Assembly (NCBI RefSeq): GCF_000222025.1
Contig: NZ_AFQO01000003.1
Span: 124,001-188,000 of the forward strand
DNA from: Haemophilus haemolyticus M19501
Lineage (GTDB): Bacteria > Pseudomonadota > Gammaproteobacteria > Enterobacterales > Pasteurellaceae
DNA length: 64,000 bases
Direction of reading: 5' to 3'
Positions 19,811-30,570 of this stretch are shown piece after piece (within the stretch, counting starts at the first letter, position 1; each line of letters opens with the position of its first letter). The translations under genes and the position numbers were made by a program. Below the pieces are notes generated by a model, which did not search any database, was not told the DNA's origin, and saw only the letters and a program-made list of their open reading frames with translations.

Positions 19811-20449
19811 ATGTCATACACAACTCAACAAATTATTGAAAAACTTCGTGTACTCAAAATTGTGCCTGTAATTGCGTTGGATAATGCAGAAGATATTTTG
19901 CCGCTAGCAGATACGTTGGCTAAAAATGGTTTACCTGTGGCAGAGATTACTTTTCGCTCTGAAGCAGCGGTAGATGCAATTCATTTACTGCGTACTCATC
20001 GACCCGATTTTTTGATTGCTGCGGGCACAGTTTTAACTGAGGAACAAGTAGTTTTAGCTAAAAGTAGCGGAGCAGATTTTGTGGTTACTCCTGGGTTAAA
20101 TCCAAAAATTGTGAAATTATGTCAAGATTTGAATTTTCCAATAACACCGGGGGTGAATAATCCTATGGCCATTGAAACTGCATTAGAAATGGGAATTTCG
20201 GCGGTAAAATTTTTCCCTGCGGAGGCTTCAGGCGGAGTGAAAATGATTAAAGCATTGCTCGGTCCTTATGCTCAGTTACAGATCATGCCGACTGGTGGTA
20301 TAGGGCTTCATAACATAAGGGATTATCTCGCTATTCCTAATATTGTTGCTTGTGGAGGCTCTTGGTTTGTGGAGAAAAAATTGATTCAATCTAAAAATTG
20401 GGATGAAATTGGACGATTGATCAGGGAAGTAATTGATATTATTAAATAA
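19811..20449 (+). CDS. eda: Eda, KDPG/KHG aldolase
   Basis: 212 residues. The class I aldolase signature with the Schiff-base lysine is at AVKFFPAEASGG (near 134-146), and AEITFRSEAAVDAI holds the catalytic glutamate. It splits KDPG into pyruvate and glyceraldehyde-3-phosphate, ending the pathway. It is the last gene of the rightward arm, followed by a strong hairpin. Confidence 0.96.
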   Translation: MSYTTQQIIEKLRVLKIVPVIALDNAEDILPLADTLAKNGLPVAEITFRSEAAVDAIHLLRTHRPDFLIAAGTVLTEEQVVLAKSSGADFVVTPGLNPKIVKLCQDLNFPITPGVNNPMAIETALEMGISAVKFFPAEASGGVKMIKALLGPYAQLQIMPTGGIGLHNIRDYLAIPNIVACGGSWFVEKKLIQSKNWDEIGRLIREVIDIIK

Positions 20450-20469
20450 ATTTATTTCTTTAAAGAGCA

Positions 20470-20498
20470 AAGTGCGGTCTATTTAGACCGCATTTTTT
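20470..20498. terminator. Terminator after eda, containing one exact and one decayed uptake signal arm
   Basis: TGCGGTCTA (20473-20481) pairs with TAGACCGCA (20484-20492), followed by TTTTTT. The left arm holds an exact AAGTGCGGT; the right arm reads ACCGCATTT, one base off. It also lies at the end of the convergent PhnA-like gene. Confidence 0.8.
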
Positions 20499-20500
20499 GA

Positions 20501-20827
20501 TTAAGCTTTTTTCAAAAATTCGGATTTCAACATGATTTTGCCGCAATCGACGTTATGATCGCCATTTACTAAGCGGATGTTTTTGAATTTTGTACCTTTT
20601 TTCAATACTTCTGATGAACCTTTTAATTTTAAATCTTTAATCAAAAGTACATCATCGCCATCTGCAAGCAAATTCCCATTGCTGTCTTTTACGATGAGTT
20701 GATCGTCATCTGATTCTTGAATTTCATTATTGTCCCATTCATTACCGCAATCAGGGCAAACAAAATTAATTGAATCGTGGTAAACGTATTCACTTTGACA
20801 TTTTGGGCAATTAGGCATTTGATCCAT
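20501..20827 (-). CDS. PhnA/YjdM-family zinc-ribbon protein
   Basis: 108 residues from the ATG at 20827, which has AAGGA upstream; a longer in-frame reading to 21073 would run into the YtfJ gene and is rejected. Four cysteines (CPKC near 7-10 and CPDCGNEW near 24-31) form a zinc ribbon, followed by the compact PhnA domain ending in [17 protein letters not shown]. coli PhnA/YjdM is not required for phosphonate use despite the name, and the role is unknown. Confidence 0.85.
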   Translation of the reverse strand: MDQMPNCPKCQSEYVYHDSINFVCPDCGNEWDNNEIQESDDDQLIVKDSNGNLLADGDDVLLIKDLKLKGSSEVLKKGTKFKNIRLVNGDHNVDCGKIMLKSEFLKKA

Positions 20828-20930
20828 TGGGTTTTCCTTCTTGATTACATATAATAGGCGCGCGAGTATAGCAAAAAAGATATCTTTCGCCAAAGCGTGA
20901 AAGTTTTTGATGAATTTTTGAGGAAAATGT

Positions 20931-21485
20931 ATGAAAAAACAAATTATTGCCTTAGTTTGTGGCGTGATGTTTAGTAGCTCAACTTGGGCACACAATTTGC
21001 AATTAGAGCAATCTTTACCATCGGTAAAAGTGAGTGAGTATGGTGAAATTGTACTTTCTGGTAAAGATACCACGTTTCAACCTTGGGGTTCTGCTGGATT
21101 AGCGGGTAAAGTGCGTGTTGTCCATCATTTGGCTGGTAGAACTGCAGCAAAAGAGAAAAATCAGCCAATGATTGATGCGATAAAAGCATCTCATTTTAAT
21201 CCTACAAAATACCAAACAACGACCATTATTAATGCGGATGATGCGATTGTTGGTACAGGTATGTTTGTAAAAAATAGTGCACAAAAAGGAAAACAGGAAA
21301 ATCCACATAGCCAGGTTGTATTAGATGATAAAAGTGCAGTCAAAAATGCTTGGGGATTAAATCCTAAAGATAGTGCAATTATCGTGTTAGACAAAACGGG
21401 AAAAGTAAAATTTGTGAAAGAAGGAAAATTGTCTGATAGCGATATTCAGGCTGTTATTTCACTTGTGAATGGATTAACCAAATAA
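20931..21485 (+). CDS. YtfJ-family periplasmic protein
   Basis: 184 residues beginning with a signal peptide ([20 protein letters not shown], cleavage before HNLQ). The rest matches the thioredoxin-like YtfJ family by its layout ([19 protein letters not shown] early, [20 protein letters not shown] late) but no CXXC redox pair is visible. Function unknown. Monocistronic, with its own terminator and divergent from the PhnA-like gene. Confidence 0.8.
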   Translation: MKKQIIALVCGVMFSSSTWAHNLQLEQSLPSVKVSEYGEIVLSGKDTTFQPWGSAGLAGKVRVVHHLAGRTAAKEKNQPMIDAIKASHFNPTKYQTTTIINADDAIVGTGMFVKNSAQKGKQENPHSQVVLDDKSAVKNAWGLNPKDSAIIVLDKTGKVKFVKEGKLSDSDIQAVISLVNGLTK

Positions 21486-21500
21486 CGTAATACAAAGTAA

Positions 21501-21534
21501 AAATCCCTAAGCCTTTCGACTTAGGGATTTTTTT
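21501..21534 (+). terminator. Terminator after the YtfJ-family gene
   Basis: AAATCCCTAAG and CTTAGGGATTT form an 11-bp stem with an 8-nt loop followed by TTTT. The tRNA-Ser gene, transcribed the other way, ends 9 nt further on, so the hairpin may serve both. Confidence 0.85.
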
Positions 21535-21542
21535 AATTCTGA

Positions 21543-21632
21543 TGGCGGAGGAATAGGGATTCGAACCCTAGGAGGGCGTAAACCCTCGCCGGTTTTCAAG
21601 ACCGGTGCCTTCAACCACTCGACCATTCCTCC
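21543..21632 (-). tRNA. tRNA-Ser (anticodon TGA)
   Basis: 90 nt, with encoded CCA. The acceptor arms GGAGGAA and TTCCTCC pair over 7 bp with G as discriminator; the anticodon loop CTTGAAA gives TGA, reading UCA and other UCN codons. A long variable arm (CGAGGGTTTACGCCCTC) marks it as class II, and the T loop TTCGAAT is standard. Confidence 0.96.
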
Positions 21633-21812
21633 GTGATTGATGGGCGTAGTATAATGAATATTTTATTGATGTAAACAGAAATCTCATGATTTAAGTTTAG
21701 GTGATGATAATTTATTCATTTTGATGAAATTAATTCTATCAATACCATTGACTTTTTTACCCCTAGCCCTTACCTTACAGGAGACTTTTTACTTATTTTA
21801 CAAGGAGCTTTT

Positions 21813-22475
21813 ATGCAATCACGTCTTATTGTGGATGCTCAGCAGGAATCGCTACTCAGCACACATAAAGTGTTGCGTAACACGTATTTTTTATTGGGAT
21901 TAACAATGGCATTTTCAGCGGTTGTTGCGTTTATTTCAATTAGCCTAAACCTGCCATATCCAAATATTATTGTGTTATTAGTGGGTTTTTATGGCTTACT
22001 TTTCTTAACAAATAAATTAGCTGATCGTCCTGCAGGTATTTTCGCTGCCTTTGCTTTCACAGGATTTATGGGATACACCATCGGGCCAATTTTAAATATG
22101 TATGTGGCACGTGGAATGGAAGATTTGATTATGCTTGCATTCGCAGGAACTGCAATTGTGTTCTTCGCATGTTCAGCTTATGTGTTAACCACGAAAAAAG
22201 ATATGTCATTCTTATCAAGCGCAATGTTCGCATTATTTATTGTGCTATTACTTGGTATGGTGGCGAGTTTCTTCTTCCAAATTCCTGCGTTATCAGTCGC
22301 AATTAGTGCATTATTTGTTGTGTTCTCTACAATGACTATTTTGTATGAAACGAGTAATATCATCCATGGTGGTGAAACGAATTACATTCGCGCAACCGTG
22401 AATATTTATGTTTCAATCTACAATTTATTCTTGAGTTTATTAAGATTACTTTCTATTTTCTCAAGCGATGAATAA
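21813..22475 (+). CDS. YccA-like Bax inhibitor-1 family membrane protein
   Basis: 220 residues with seven hydrophobic segments after a polar N-terminus (about 25 residues), the layout of the BI-1/YccA family. In E. coli YccA is an FtsH substrate and modulator of that protease. The motif [16 protein letters not shown] and the C-terminal [16 protein letters not shown] are family features. Its ATG has AAGGAGC upstream. The interval 21633-21812 holds no other gene that I can support. Confidence 0.85.
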   Translation: MQSRLIVDAQQESLLSTHKVLRNTYFLLGLTMAFSAVVAFISISLNLPYPNIIVLLVGFYGLLFLTNKLADRPAGIFAAFAFTGFMGYTIGPILNMYVARGMEDLIMLAFAGTAIVFFACSAYVLTTKKDMSFLSSAMFALFIVLLLGMVASFFFQIPALSVAISALFVVFSTMTILYETSNIIHGGETNYIRATVNIYVSIYNLFLSLLRLLSIFSSDE

Positions 22476-22496
22476 TGATTGAATTTTAACGTTGTG

Positions 22497-22524
22497 ACCC
22501 CACTTTTCAGTGGGGTTATTTTTT
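22497..22524 (+). terminator. Terminator after the YccA-like gene
   Basis: ACCCCACT and AGTGGGGT pair around TTTC, followed by TATTTTTT. It lies 10 nt before the next gene, which therefore needs read-through or its own start. Confidence 0.85.
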
Positions 22525-22534
22525 GGAATAGGCA

Positions 22535-23599
22535 ATGGAAAAACAAATTTTTGAACATGCAGTCAACGTTGAGGAAGAACAATATCAGCCTAAGCAAGAG
22601 TTTCATCATGTAGAAACAAAGCTGGATGAACCCTTGGAAGGGGTGTTAATTGATGCTCAACTTGAACAGGCATTGAAACCAAAATCAGGTTTTGGAAAAA
22701 CGGTATTAAAATTTACCGCACTTTTATTTGGTGTGGCGACGGTTGCGCAATCCGTGCAGTGGATTTGGGATAGCTATCAACAACATCAATGGATTTATCT
22801 TGCTTTTGCTTTAGTCAGTTTAATTGTCATTTTATTGGGGATTAAAGAGATTATTGGTGAGTGGCGACGTTTAGTTAGTTTAAAAAAACGTGAGCAATTG
22901 CAACAACAAAGTCAGCAGATTTGGTTAGAAAGTGCGGTAAAAAATGGCGATGTTTTTTCTGTTCATAACGCAGAAAAAAGTAAAGCGCTTTGCTTAGATA
23001 TTGCAAAATCTCTACGTTTGGAAAATGATTCTCCTGCGGTAATTCAATGGCAACACCAATTAAATGAAGCTTATTCAGCGCAAGAAATTACGCATTTATT
23101 CAGTCGTAATGTTTTATCTACTTTTGATGCACAAGCTAAAAAATTGATTAGTAAAATGGCTGCTGAATCAGCTGTGATTGTCGCGATTAGTCCACTTGCT
23201 GTAGTGGATATGTTTTTTATCGCGTGGAGAAATCTTCGATTAATGAATAAGATTGCTGAGATTTATGGAATTGAATTAGGGTATTTTTCACGTATTCGAT
23301 TGTTAAGAATGGTATTGGTCAATATCGCTTTTGCTGGGGCAACCGAAGTGGCACAAGATATTGGAATGGATTGGCTTTCTCAAGATGTAACAGCAAAACT
23401 TTCTGCTCGTATAGCTCAAGGAATCGGTGTGGGATTGCTCACTGCTAGATTAGGTGTGAAAGCAATGGAGCTTTGTCGCCCATTAGCATTTCAATTAAAC
23501 GAAAAACCAAAGCTTTCACATATTCAACAGGAATTACTTAGCTCGGTGAAAGATATTGTTCTAGGTAAAAATAAAATTTACAAAAAGGAGCAAGTCTGA
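22535..23599 (+). CDS. YcjF/UPF0283-family membrane protein (TIGR01620 type)
   Basis: 354 residues. A polar N-terminus (1-65), two membrane segments around 70-105, a charged middle part, and a conserved C-terminal half with further hydrophobic stretches (ISPLAVVDMFFIAWRNLRLM; VNIAFAGATEVAQDIGMDW). In E. coli the family member YcjF sits next to the ATPase-like YcjX; no YcjX is here. Function unknown. Its TGA overlaps the start of the pseudouridine synthase gene. Two uptake signal cores (22715, 22930) lie inside. Confidence 0.82.
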   Translation: MEKQIFEHAVNVEEEQYQPKQEFHHVETKLDEPLEGVLIDAQLEQALKPKSGFGKTVLKFTALLFGVATVAQSVQWIWDSYQQHQWIYLAFALVSLIVILLGIKEIIGEWRRLVSLKKREQLQQQSQQIWLESAVKNGDVFSVHNAEKSKALCLDIAKSLRLENDSPAVIQWQHQLNEAYSAQEITHLFSRNVLSTFDAQAKKLISKMAAESAVIVAISPLAVVDMFFIAWRNLRLMNKIAEIYGIELGYFSRIRLLRMVLVNIAFAGATEVAQDIGMDWLSQDVTAKLSARIAQGIGVGLLTARLGVKAMELCRPLAFQLNEKPKLSHIQQELLSSVKDIVLGKNKIYKKEQV

Positions 23600-24273
23600 T
23601 GAAAATCGAGGTTGTTTATCAACATAGCGATTTTATTATTATCAATAAGCCTGAAGGTATTAGTGTTCATAAAGATCAAGCAGAACAAGGTTTAACAGAA
23701 CTTGTTGCAAAACAACTGAATGTACCTCAAGTATGGTTGGTTCATCGCTTGGATAAAGTGACGTCGGGGTTATTAATTTTGGCGTTGAACGCTGAAAGTG
23801 CGGCTGAATTTTCACGACTTTTTTCTGAACATAAAATTCATAAAACGTATTTGGCATTAAGTAGCCAAAAGCCTAAAAAGAAACAAGGGGTGATTATCGG
23901 GGATATGAAGAAAGCCCGAGATGGCGCATGGAAACTTTGTCAAACAAAAGAAAATCCAGCAATTACGCGTTTTGAAAGCGTAAGCTGTGAACCTAATTTA
24001 CGTTTATTTATTTTAAAACCACAAACAGGGAAAACGCATCAATTACGTGTTGCGATGAAAAGTTTAGGTAGCCCGATTTTGGGCGATGGACTTTATGGTA
24101 AAAACATTGAAAAAATTGACCGCACTTATTTGCATGCTGCCCAATTGGAATTTGATTATTTGAATGATTTTATTTCGGTAACTTGTTTACCCTCTGAAGG
24201 TCAATTTTGGATTAACCCCAGTGTGTTTGAGCAAATTAAGGCTTATCTGGCAAAGCCGTTTTTATCAAAATAG
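23599..24273 (+). CDS. RluA/TruC-family RNA pseudouridine synthase
   Basis: 224 residues. HRLDKVTSGLLILA (near residues 49-62) has the catalytic aspartate of RluA-type enzymes; KPQTGKTHQLRVAMKSLGSPILGD is the second conserved block. There is no S4 domain, so it resembles the short single-domain group. The RNA target cannot be deduced. The ATG overlaps the stop of the upstream membrane-protein gene by 1 nt. Confidence 0.9.
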   Translation: MKIEVVYQHSDFIIINKPEGISVHKDQAEQGLTELVAKQLNVPQVWLVHRLDKVTSGLLILALNAESAAEFSRLFSEHKIHKTYLALSSQKPKKKQGVIIGDMKKARDGAWKLCQTKENPAITRFESVSCEPNLRLFILKPQTGKTHQLRVAMKSLGSPILGDGLYGKNIEKIDRTYLHAAQLEFDYLNDFISVTCLPSEGQFWINPSVFEQIKAYLAKPFLSK

Positions 24274-24320
24274 AAATCTCTGTATAATAAAGACAATTTT
24301 ACTCTTTAATAGGAACAAAA

Positions 24321-25124
24321 ATGAAATTTATCTCTTTTAATATAAATGGTTTACGTGCTCGCCCACATCAACTTGAAGCCATTATTGAAAGATATCAGCC
24401 GGATGTGATCGGCTTGCAAGAAATTAAGGTCGCGGATGAGGCTTTTCCTTATGAAATTACAGAAAACTTAGGTTATCACGTATTTCATCACGGACAGAAA
24501 GGTCACTATGGCGTAGCATTATTGACTAAACAAGAACCTAAAGCGGTTCGTCGCGGTTTTCCAACAGACAATGAAGATGCGCAAAAACGCATTATTATGG
24601 CTGATCTTGAAACTGATTTTGGTTTGTTGACTGTCATTAATGGATATTTTCCTCAAGGGGAAAGCCGTGCGCACGAGACTAAATTTCCAGCTAAAGAGAA
24701 ATTTTATGCGGATCTTCAACAGTATTTAGAAAAAGAACACGACAAATCGAATCCGATTTTAATTATGGGCGATATGAATATCAGCCCAAGTGATTTAGAT
24801 ATTGGTATCGGCGATGAAAATCGTAAACGTTGGTTACGCTCAGGTAAATGTTCTTTCTTACCAGAAGAAAGAGCGTGGTATCAACGTTTATATGATTACG
24901 GATTAGAAGACAGTTTCCGTAAGCTGAACCCAACAGCAAATGATAAATTCTCGTGGTTTGATTACCGTTCTAAAGGTTTTGATGATAATCGAGGTTTACG
25001 AATTGATCATATTTTAGTAAGTCAAAAATTGGCTGAACGCTGTGTCGATGTGGGCATTGCACTAGATATTCGAGCAATGGAAAAACCGTCTGATCACGCA
25101 CCGATTTGGGCTGAATTTAAATAG
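24321..25124 (+). CDS. xthA: XthA, exonuclease III
   Basis: 267 residues, like E. coli XthA (268). The endonuclease/exonuclease/phosphatase fold is shown by [11 protein letters not shown] at the N-terminus, LQEIKV with the metal-binding glutamate, [10 protein letters not shown], and the C-terminal LRIDHILVS and SDHAPIW. It cuts at abasic sites and removes 3'-blocking groups in base excision repair. It is followed closely (9 nt) by the next gene. Confidence 0.96.
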   Translation: MKFISFNINGLRARPHQLEAIIERYQPDVIGLQEIKVADEAFPYEITENLGYHVFHHGQKGHYGVALLTKQEPKAVRRGFPTDNEDAQKRIIMADLETDFGLLTVINGYFPQGESRAHETKFPAKEKFYADLQQYLEKEHDKSNPILIMGDMNISPSDLDIGIGDENRKRWLRSGKCSFLPEERAWYQRLYDYGLEDSFRKLNPTANDKFSWFDYRSKGFDDNRGLRIDHILVSQKLAERCVDVGIALDIRAMEKPSDHAPIWAEFK

Positions 25125-25133
25125 GAAAGCGAA

Positions 25134-25910
25134 ATGGATATGGCTAATTGGCAGAATTATCGTTCTACCGTGAATGGTATGCCTGCCGTGTTTACCGCAA
25201 ATATTGAAGATGTTGAAAAATATCACGGTAAAGATCTCGATAAAATAGTGCAATTCACTATCGCTTATAAGGCTGATGATGAAACAGGTTTGCCCTCAGA
25301 AGTTGAATACGATAAGTTAATTAATCGTGTATTTAAAATTCTGGCGCAATTAACCGCACTTCCGAATGTATTTTTTGCCGGACATTTTATTTGTAATTCT
25401 CAAGCTAAAATGCATTTTTATTGTGAGCATGAAAATCTTGTAGTAGAAACCTTACAACAAATTGATTTTGTTAAAGATATTAATGTACAAAAGGATTTAA
25501 GTTGGGATACTTATTTTGACTTTTTGCTTGCTTCTCCATTAGAGATTAAGTTAAATGCAACGGAAGAGTTGCTTGATTTATTGAAAAATAAAGGTCGTGA
25601 TTTAAGTGATACGTATCTGGTGGAGCATAGTTTTCATTTTGATGAAGAAGAGAAAATGTTCCCTTTTATGGATGAACTTAGTTTAGGGGATTATTCTTTC
25701 ACGACATTACAATATTCCGCACAAGCTATTCAGTTTAATGAAGATGATGAGCCTTATTTCTTGGTGAAATTAGAGCAAGAAATTTCATTAGATAATGGTG
25801 AAATTTTTGAACAAGTCGAACGGTTTGAAAAACTGGCTAGTCAATTTTCGGGAGAGTATATTGGCTGGGAATGTGATTCTTTAATGGATGCGAACAAGCA
25901 GTTGAATTAG
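25134..25910 (+). CDS. Conserved protein of the HI_0040 type (DUF695/TIGR01619-like)
   Basis: 258 residues, soluble and acidic, no signal peptide or membrane segment. It begins [20 protein letters not shown]; a start at the second methionine is also possible. I recognise it as the hypothetical family next to xthA in Haemophilus; its N-terminal part looks like DUF695. No catalytic motif is evident and no function is assigned. One uptake signal core at 25353. Confidence 0.7.
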   Translation: MDMANWQNYRSTVNGMPAVFTANIEDVEKYHGKDLDKIVQFTIAYKADDETGLPSEVEYDKLINRVFKILAQLTALPNVFFAGHFICNSQAKMHFYCEHENLVVETLQQIDFVKDINVQKDLSWDTYFDFLLASPLEIKLNATEELLDLLKNKGRDLSDTYLVEHSFHFDEEEKMFPFMDELSLGDYSFTTLQYSAQAIQFNEDDEPYFLVKLEQEISLDNGEIFEQVERFEKLASQFSGEYIGWECDSLMDANKQLN

Positions 25911-25935
25911 TTTTTTAGATACTCGTAAGTCATGA

Positions 25936-25963
25936 AAAAGAGAGATATTTATCTCTCTTTTTT
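25936..25963. terminator. Bidirectional terminator between the HI_0040-type gene and mreD
   Basis: AAAAGAGAGAT and ATCTCTCTTTT form an 11-bp stem with an ATTT loop and T/A runs on both sides, between convergent genes; the right flank reaches the mreD stop codon. Confidence 0.85.
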
Positions 25964-26450
25964 AATGTAATTTAACTTTTCGGCGCATTTTACGCATTAA
26001 TAAAAATACCCATGGCCACAGTATTCCCGACGCTAAAGCCCCAAAGATTTCTTGCCAGTTAAAAAATGCGGTATGCAGGGAGAATTCGACTAAAAAAATA
26101 GCTAATCTGACAATAAATACAAACGCAATCACTAAAAGGCTTTGAAACCAAAGCGATAAATTTCTGAGTACGAGATAGTTTTTTGCCACAAAATAAATTG
26201 TCACAGAAAGGACCAGGGCATGAATACCCAATGTGGAACCTAGGATTAAATCCCATACAAGCCCTAATAAAAATGCCCACCCAATACTGACTTTATTTGG
26301 AATAGCCAGAACCCAGTAAAGTAAAACGAGAACTAACCAAGCAGGCTTAAATGCTTGAAAACCAAGTGGCCAGGGTGCGAGTTCTAGCACTAATGCTACG
26401 ACAAAGAAGATTAAAATTGTGAGCCATTGTAAAATAAAGCGAGTTTGCAT
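25962..26450 (-). CDS. mreD: MreD, rod shape-determining membrane protein
   Basis: 162 residues with five predicted membrane segments and the family layout (LELAPWPLGFQAFKPAW near 20-37; GLVWDLILGSTLGIHAL near 64-80). It is part of the elongasome with MreB, MreC, RodA and PBP2. Its ATG overlaps the mreC stop by 1 nt, so the two are translationally coupled. Confidence 0.93.
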   Translation of the reverse strand: MQTRFILQWLTILIFFVVALVLELAPWPLGFQAFKPAWLVLVLLYWVLAIPNKVSIGWAFLLGLVWDLILGSTLGIHALVLSVTIYFVAKNYLVLRNLSLWFQSLLVIAFVFIVRLAIFLVEFSLHTAFFNWQEIFGALASGILWPWVFLLMRKMRRKVKLH

Positions 26451-27505
26451 TAATCTTCTTCCCTATGTTCTTGTTGTTCTGACGGTACAGCTTCTTCATT
26501 TTGCGGTGCATCGGTTGGAATTTCAGGTTCAACCGTTGATTTATCCTTATTTTCTTGAAGATTATCGTCTGTTAACGGGGCTTTTTTTACTTTGTAATCA
26601 GCTTCATTCGCTTGGCTTTCTAAACGTTTTTGCACTAAATTACGCACTTCTTCTGGAGACATAGATTTTACTTTAGACATATCTAAATTGCTTGGCCAAA
26701 GCAGCAATACATAGCGTAAGCGTTCAAGGGCTGCGAGAGGTTTGGCTTTGACCGTCGCAAAGTAATTGGAACCATCGCGTGACACGCTTTGTACAACCGC
26801 TACTGGATAGCCTTCAAGGAAACGGCCACCAAGACCAGACGTTACAAGTAAGTCGCCTTTTTCGATATCCACAGAACGAGGTACATTATCAAGAGTTAGC
26901 TCATCAGTATGCCCGGTTCCACTTGCAATGACGCGAACATCGTTACGTAGAACTTGTACTGGAATAGAATGGGTGACATCAGTTAAGAGTAATACTCGGC
27001 TCGTGTTCTCTCCCACAGAAATAATTTGGCCAATGACGCCTTTTTCATCAATTACAGGCTGACCAACATAAGCTCCGTCTTTTTCCCCTTGGTTAATAAC
27101 AATTTGTTGACGATAAATATCTGTTTCTGCAGTTAAAATTTCCGCAATCTTTTTGTATTCATCTGTGCGTAAAGGGGAGTTTAACAATAAACGTAAACGC
27201 TGATTCTCGACTTTGAGTTGATCTAGTAAGAGTAAATCGGCATTTTTTTCACGTAATTGTTCGCGTAATACTTTATTTTCGATTTGTAATTTACTGGTAT
27301 CGACTAAATTATCTGATACCCCATCTAATACTGTACGAGGGCTATTGGCAAGATAATAGAGACCACCCACTGCGGTTTCCATAGCGCTGCGAGCTTTAGT
27401 CATTGAATTAGTTTGACCATCAGCTAAGATTAAAGAAAAGGAAGCTGCTACAGCTAATAATAATCGAATGCCAAGCGGGGGGGCTTTACCGAAAATAGGC
27501 TTCAT
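26450..27505 (-). CDS. mreC: MreC, rod shape-determining protein
   Basis: 351 residues. A single membrane anchor (residues about 12-27) is followed by a coiled coil (about 70-110, LREQLREKNADLLLLDQLK...) and two beta-barrel subdomains (TAETDIYRQQIVINQGEKDG... to VKAKPLAALERL). The tail after 290 is charged and low in complexity. The N-terminal codons contain a run of seven C on the coding strand (27477-27483), a place where sequencing or slippage errors could occur. Confidence 0.94.
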   Translation of the reverse strand: MKPIFGKAPPLGIRLLLAVAASFSLILADGQTNSMTKARSAMETAVGGLYYLANSPRTVLDGVSDNLVDTSKLQIENKVLREQLREKNADLLLLDQLKVENQRLRLLLNSPLRTDEYKKIAEILTAETDIYRQQIVINQGEKDGAYVGQPVIDEKGVIGQIISVGENTSRVLLLTDVTHSIPVQVLRNDVRVIASGTGHTDELTLDNVPRSVDIEKGDLLVTSGLGGRFLEGYPVAVVQSVSRDGSNYFATVKAKPLAALERLRYVLLLWPSNLDMSKVKSMSPEEVRNLVQKRLESQANEADYKVKKAPLTDDNLQENKDKSTVEPEIPTDAPQNEEAVPSEQQEHREED

Positions 27506-27540
27506 TAAGCGTCCTACGTTGAGATAAAAAGATTAAAAGG

Positions 27541-27570
27541 AAAAGTGCGGTCATTTTTAACCGCACTTTT
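27541..27570 (-). terminator. Uptake-signal hairpin between mreB and mreC (partial terminator)
   Basis: AAAAGTGCGGT and ACCGCACTTTT form an 11-bp stem with an 8-nt loop; two exact uptake cores at 27543 and 27560. In the direction of mreB-mreC transcription the stem is followed by TTTTCCTTTT. It would terminate part of the mreB transcripts before mreCD. Confidence 0.75.
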
Positions 27571-27585
27571 TATTTTTGGTCTAAA

Positions 27586-28653
<1,068 letters not shown>

Positions 28654-28774
28654 TTAAAATCAGAGTTAATTTTGCTTGGCTGAAAAAGTGAAATTATCTC
28701 ATCGCCAAGCACGCAAAAAATTGTGCTAAATGTACCAAAAAATGTGTTGAAATTACAGTTGTTTTTCGTGTTTT

Positions 28775-30553
28775 TTACGTTAGTTGCCACTGGCCTTTAT
28801 CTTGCAGAGTCAGTTGTTGCTGATGTAAAGCTTTCAGCGTTGAACGGTGGCCAACACTGATTAGCGTAGTTTTTGGTAGCTCTTGTTTTAATAGTTGATA
28901 CATCGAAAATTCTAAACCTTCATCCATACTAGCCGTGGCTTCATCTAAGAAGGCTACGGCAGGTTTGTGTAGAATCAAACGCGCAAATGCTAAACGCTGC
29001 TGTTCGCCAAGAGAAAGAATACGTGTCCAATCCTGTTCTTTGTCTAATTGTTCAGCTAAATGACCTAATTGAACTTTATTGAGTATTTCAATGGCTTGAT
29101 TATGTGAAATGTTGTCGGATTTATTTGGATAAGCTAATGCTGACATTAAATTTCCTTGTGGCACATATGGCTTTTGTGACAAGAAAAGCTGATTGTGCGT
29201 AGGGCAATTTATTTCCCCCTCAGCGTAGCTCCAAAGCCCAGCAATGGTGCGTAAAAGCGTGGTTTTTCCTGCCCCAGATTTTCCTTGAATAAGCAAACTT
29301 GTTCCTTGCGGTAAGGTAATGTTTAGATTTTTAATTAGTATATGACCTAATGGATTTTGAATACTTAGATTTTTGAAAATCACATCTGTTGGATGATTGT
29401 GGATCTGTGTTTGTGATTTATTATTTACTTTTTCAATGGCATAACTGAACCCAGTTAAACGATCCAGCGTTGCTTTATAGCTTGCAAAATTATCATAAGT
29501 ATTGCGGAAGAATGAAAGATTTGCGTGTAACTGACCAAATACTTGTAAAGTTTGCATTAAATCACCGAGTTTTATTTGTTTTTCAAAGTAACGCCCAACT
29601 TGAATTAACAATGGAAAAACAACAGAAATTTGACTTACAACTAAGTTAAATCCTGAAAATTTTAGCGTTCTAAATACGATTACCCACATGTTATGGATGA
29701 CAGCATTGAATTGTTGGTAAAGCTGATTTTTTTCTACCTTTTCACCTGCATAAAAAGCAATGCTTTCGGCATATTCTTTTATGCGAATTAAAGAATAACG
29801 GTAGTTTGCGTTTAAGCGTTCATTAATAAAATTCAACGATATTAATGGGCGACCGAGCCAGAATGCAATGAGGGTGGTGACAATGACATAGCCAAATACT
29901 AAGAACACCATCATATGTGGGATTTCCACGCCAAGTACCATCATTGGACCCGCTAATCCCCATAACAAAATCGTGTAAGAGATCATCGAGGTTACCGCAT
30001 CAATGACGCCAGTGCTTAAAGAAAGTGTGTTTTTTACATAAGATTGGACATCTTGTTGAATACGTTGATCGGGATTATCAAGATTTTCTGATAAATATTG
30101 TGTTTTGTAATAGGCTCGATGTGCCATCCATTTATCTACAAATTGTTCGTTGAGCCATTCAATCCAGTTAATGGTAAAACGTTGCTCTAAATAATAGCTT
30201 ACTAATGCCGCAGAAACAGAACTTGCCGCGATGACACAGAACAAGCCCATTTGTTGCCAAAATACATGTTCATTAAATTCTTGTAATGAGGTGTACATAT
30301 TTTTGTACCACTCAGAATGTACAAGGCTGATGCGCACGCTAAGTAGCGTCATTGCAACAATGAGAAGAAAGAATAGGATAGGTTTAACGCTGCGTTTAGG
30401 TGAAAGATAGCCACCTGCAAATATCCAAAATTGTTTTCCCCATTGGGTAAAACGCACCAAAAGAAAAATGCCAAAACTAAAGACGATAGAGGTGATGGCT
30501 AGCGTTTGTAAAATCCAAATAAGAGAAGTAATGGCTTCTTGGCCGTAATCCAT
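28775..30553 (-). CDS. SbmA/BacA-like ABC transporter (YddA type), fused membrane and ATPase domains
   Basis: 592 residues. The first 370 residues have about six membrane segments in the SbmA/BacA-like pattern (WYKNMYTSLQEFNEHVFWQQM; NPDQRIQQDVQSYVKNTL). The C-terminal ATPase has Walker A GKSGAGKTTLLR, signature LSLGEQQRLAFARL and Walker B AVAFLDEATASMD. Relatives carry vitamin B12, bleomycin or antimicrobial peptides; which applies here cannot be read from sequence. Monocistronic, with an uptake-signal hairpin in its leader. Confidence 0.87.
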   Translation of the reverse strand: MDYGQEAITSLIWILQTLAITSIVFSFGIFLLVRFTQWGKQFWIFAGGYLSPKRSVKPILFFLLIVAMTLLSVRISLVHSEWYKNMYTSLQEFNEHVFWQQMGLFCVIAASSVSAALVSYYLEQRFTINWIEWLNEQFVDKWMAHRAYYKTQYLSENLDNPDQRIQQDVQSYVKNTLSLSTGVIDAVTSMISYTILLWGLAGPMMVLGVEIPHMMVFLVFGYVIVTTLIAFWLGRPLISLNFINERLNANYRYSLIRIKEYAESIAFYAGEKVEKNQLYQQFNAVIHNMWVIVFRTLKFSGFNLVVSQISVVFPLLIQVGRYFEKQIKLGDLMQTLQVFGQLHANLSFFRNTYDNFASYKATLDRLTGFSYAIEKVNNKSQTQIHNHPTDVIFKNLSIQNPLGHILIKNLNITLPQGTSLLIQGKSGAGKTTLLRTIAGLWSYAEGEINCPTHNQLFLSQKPYVPQGNLMSALAYPNKSDNISHNQAIEILNKVQLGHLAEQLDKEQDWTRILSLGEQQRLAFARLILHKPAVAFLDEATASMDEGLEFSMYQLLKQELPKTTLISVGHRSTLKALHQQQLTLQDKGQWQLT

Positions 30554-30570
30554 AATATTCCATCCGAGCT

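Noticed and set aside
20828-21073. N-terminal extension of the PhnA-like protein
   Set aside because: It would lie antisense in the YtfJ-family gene; the start at 20827 has a ribosome binding site and gives the usual family length.
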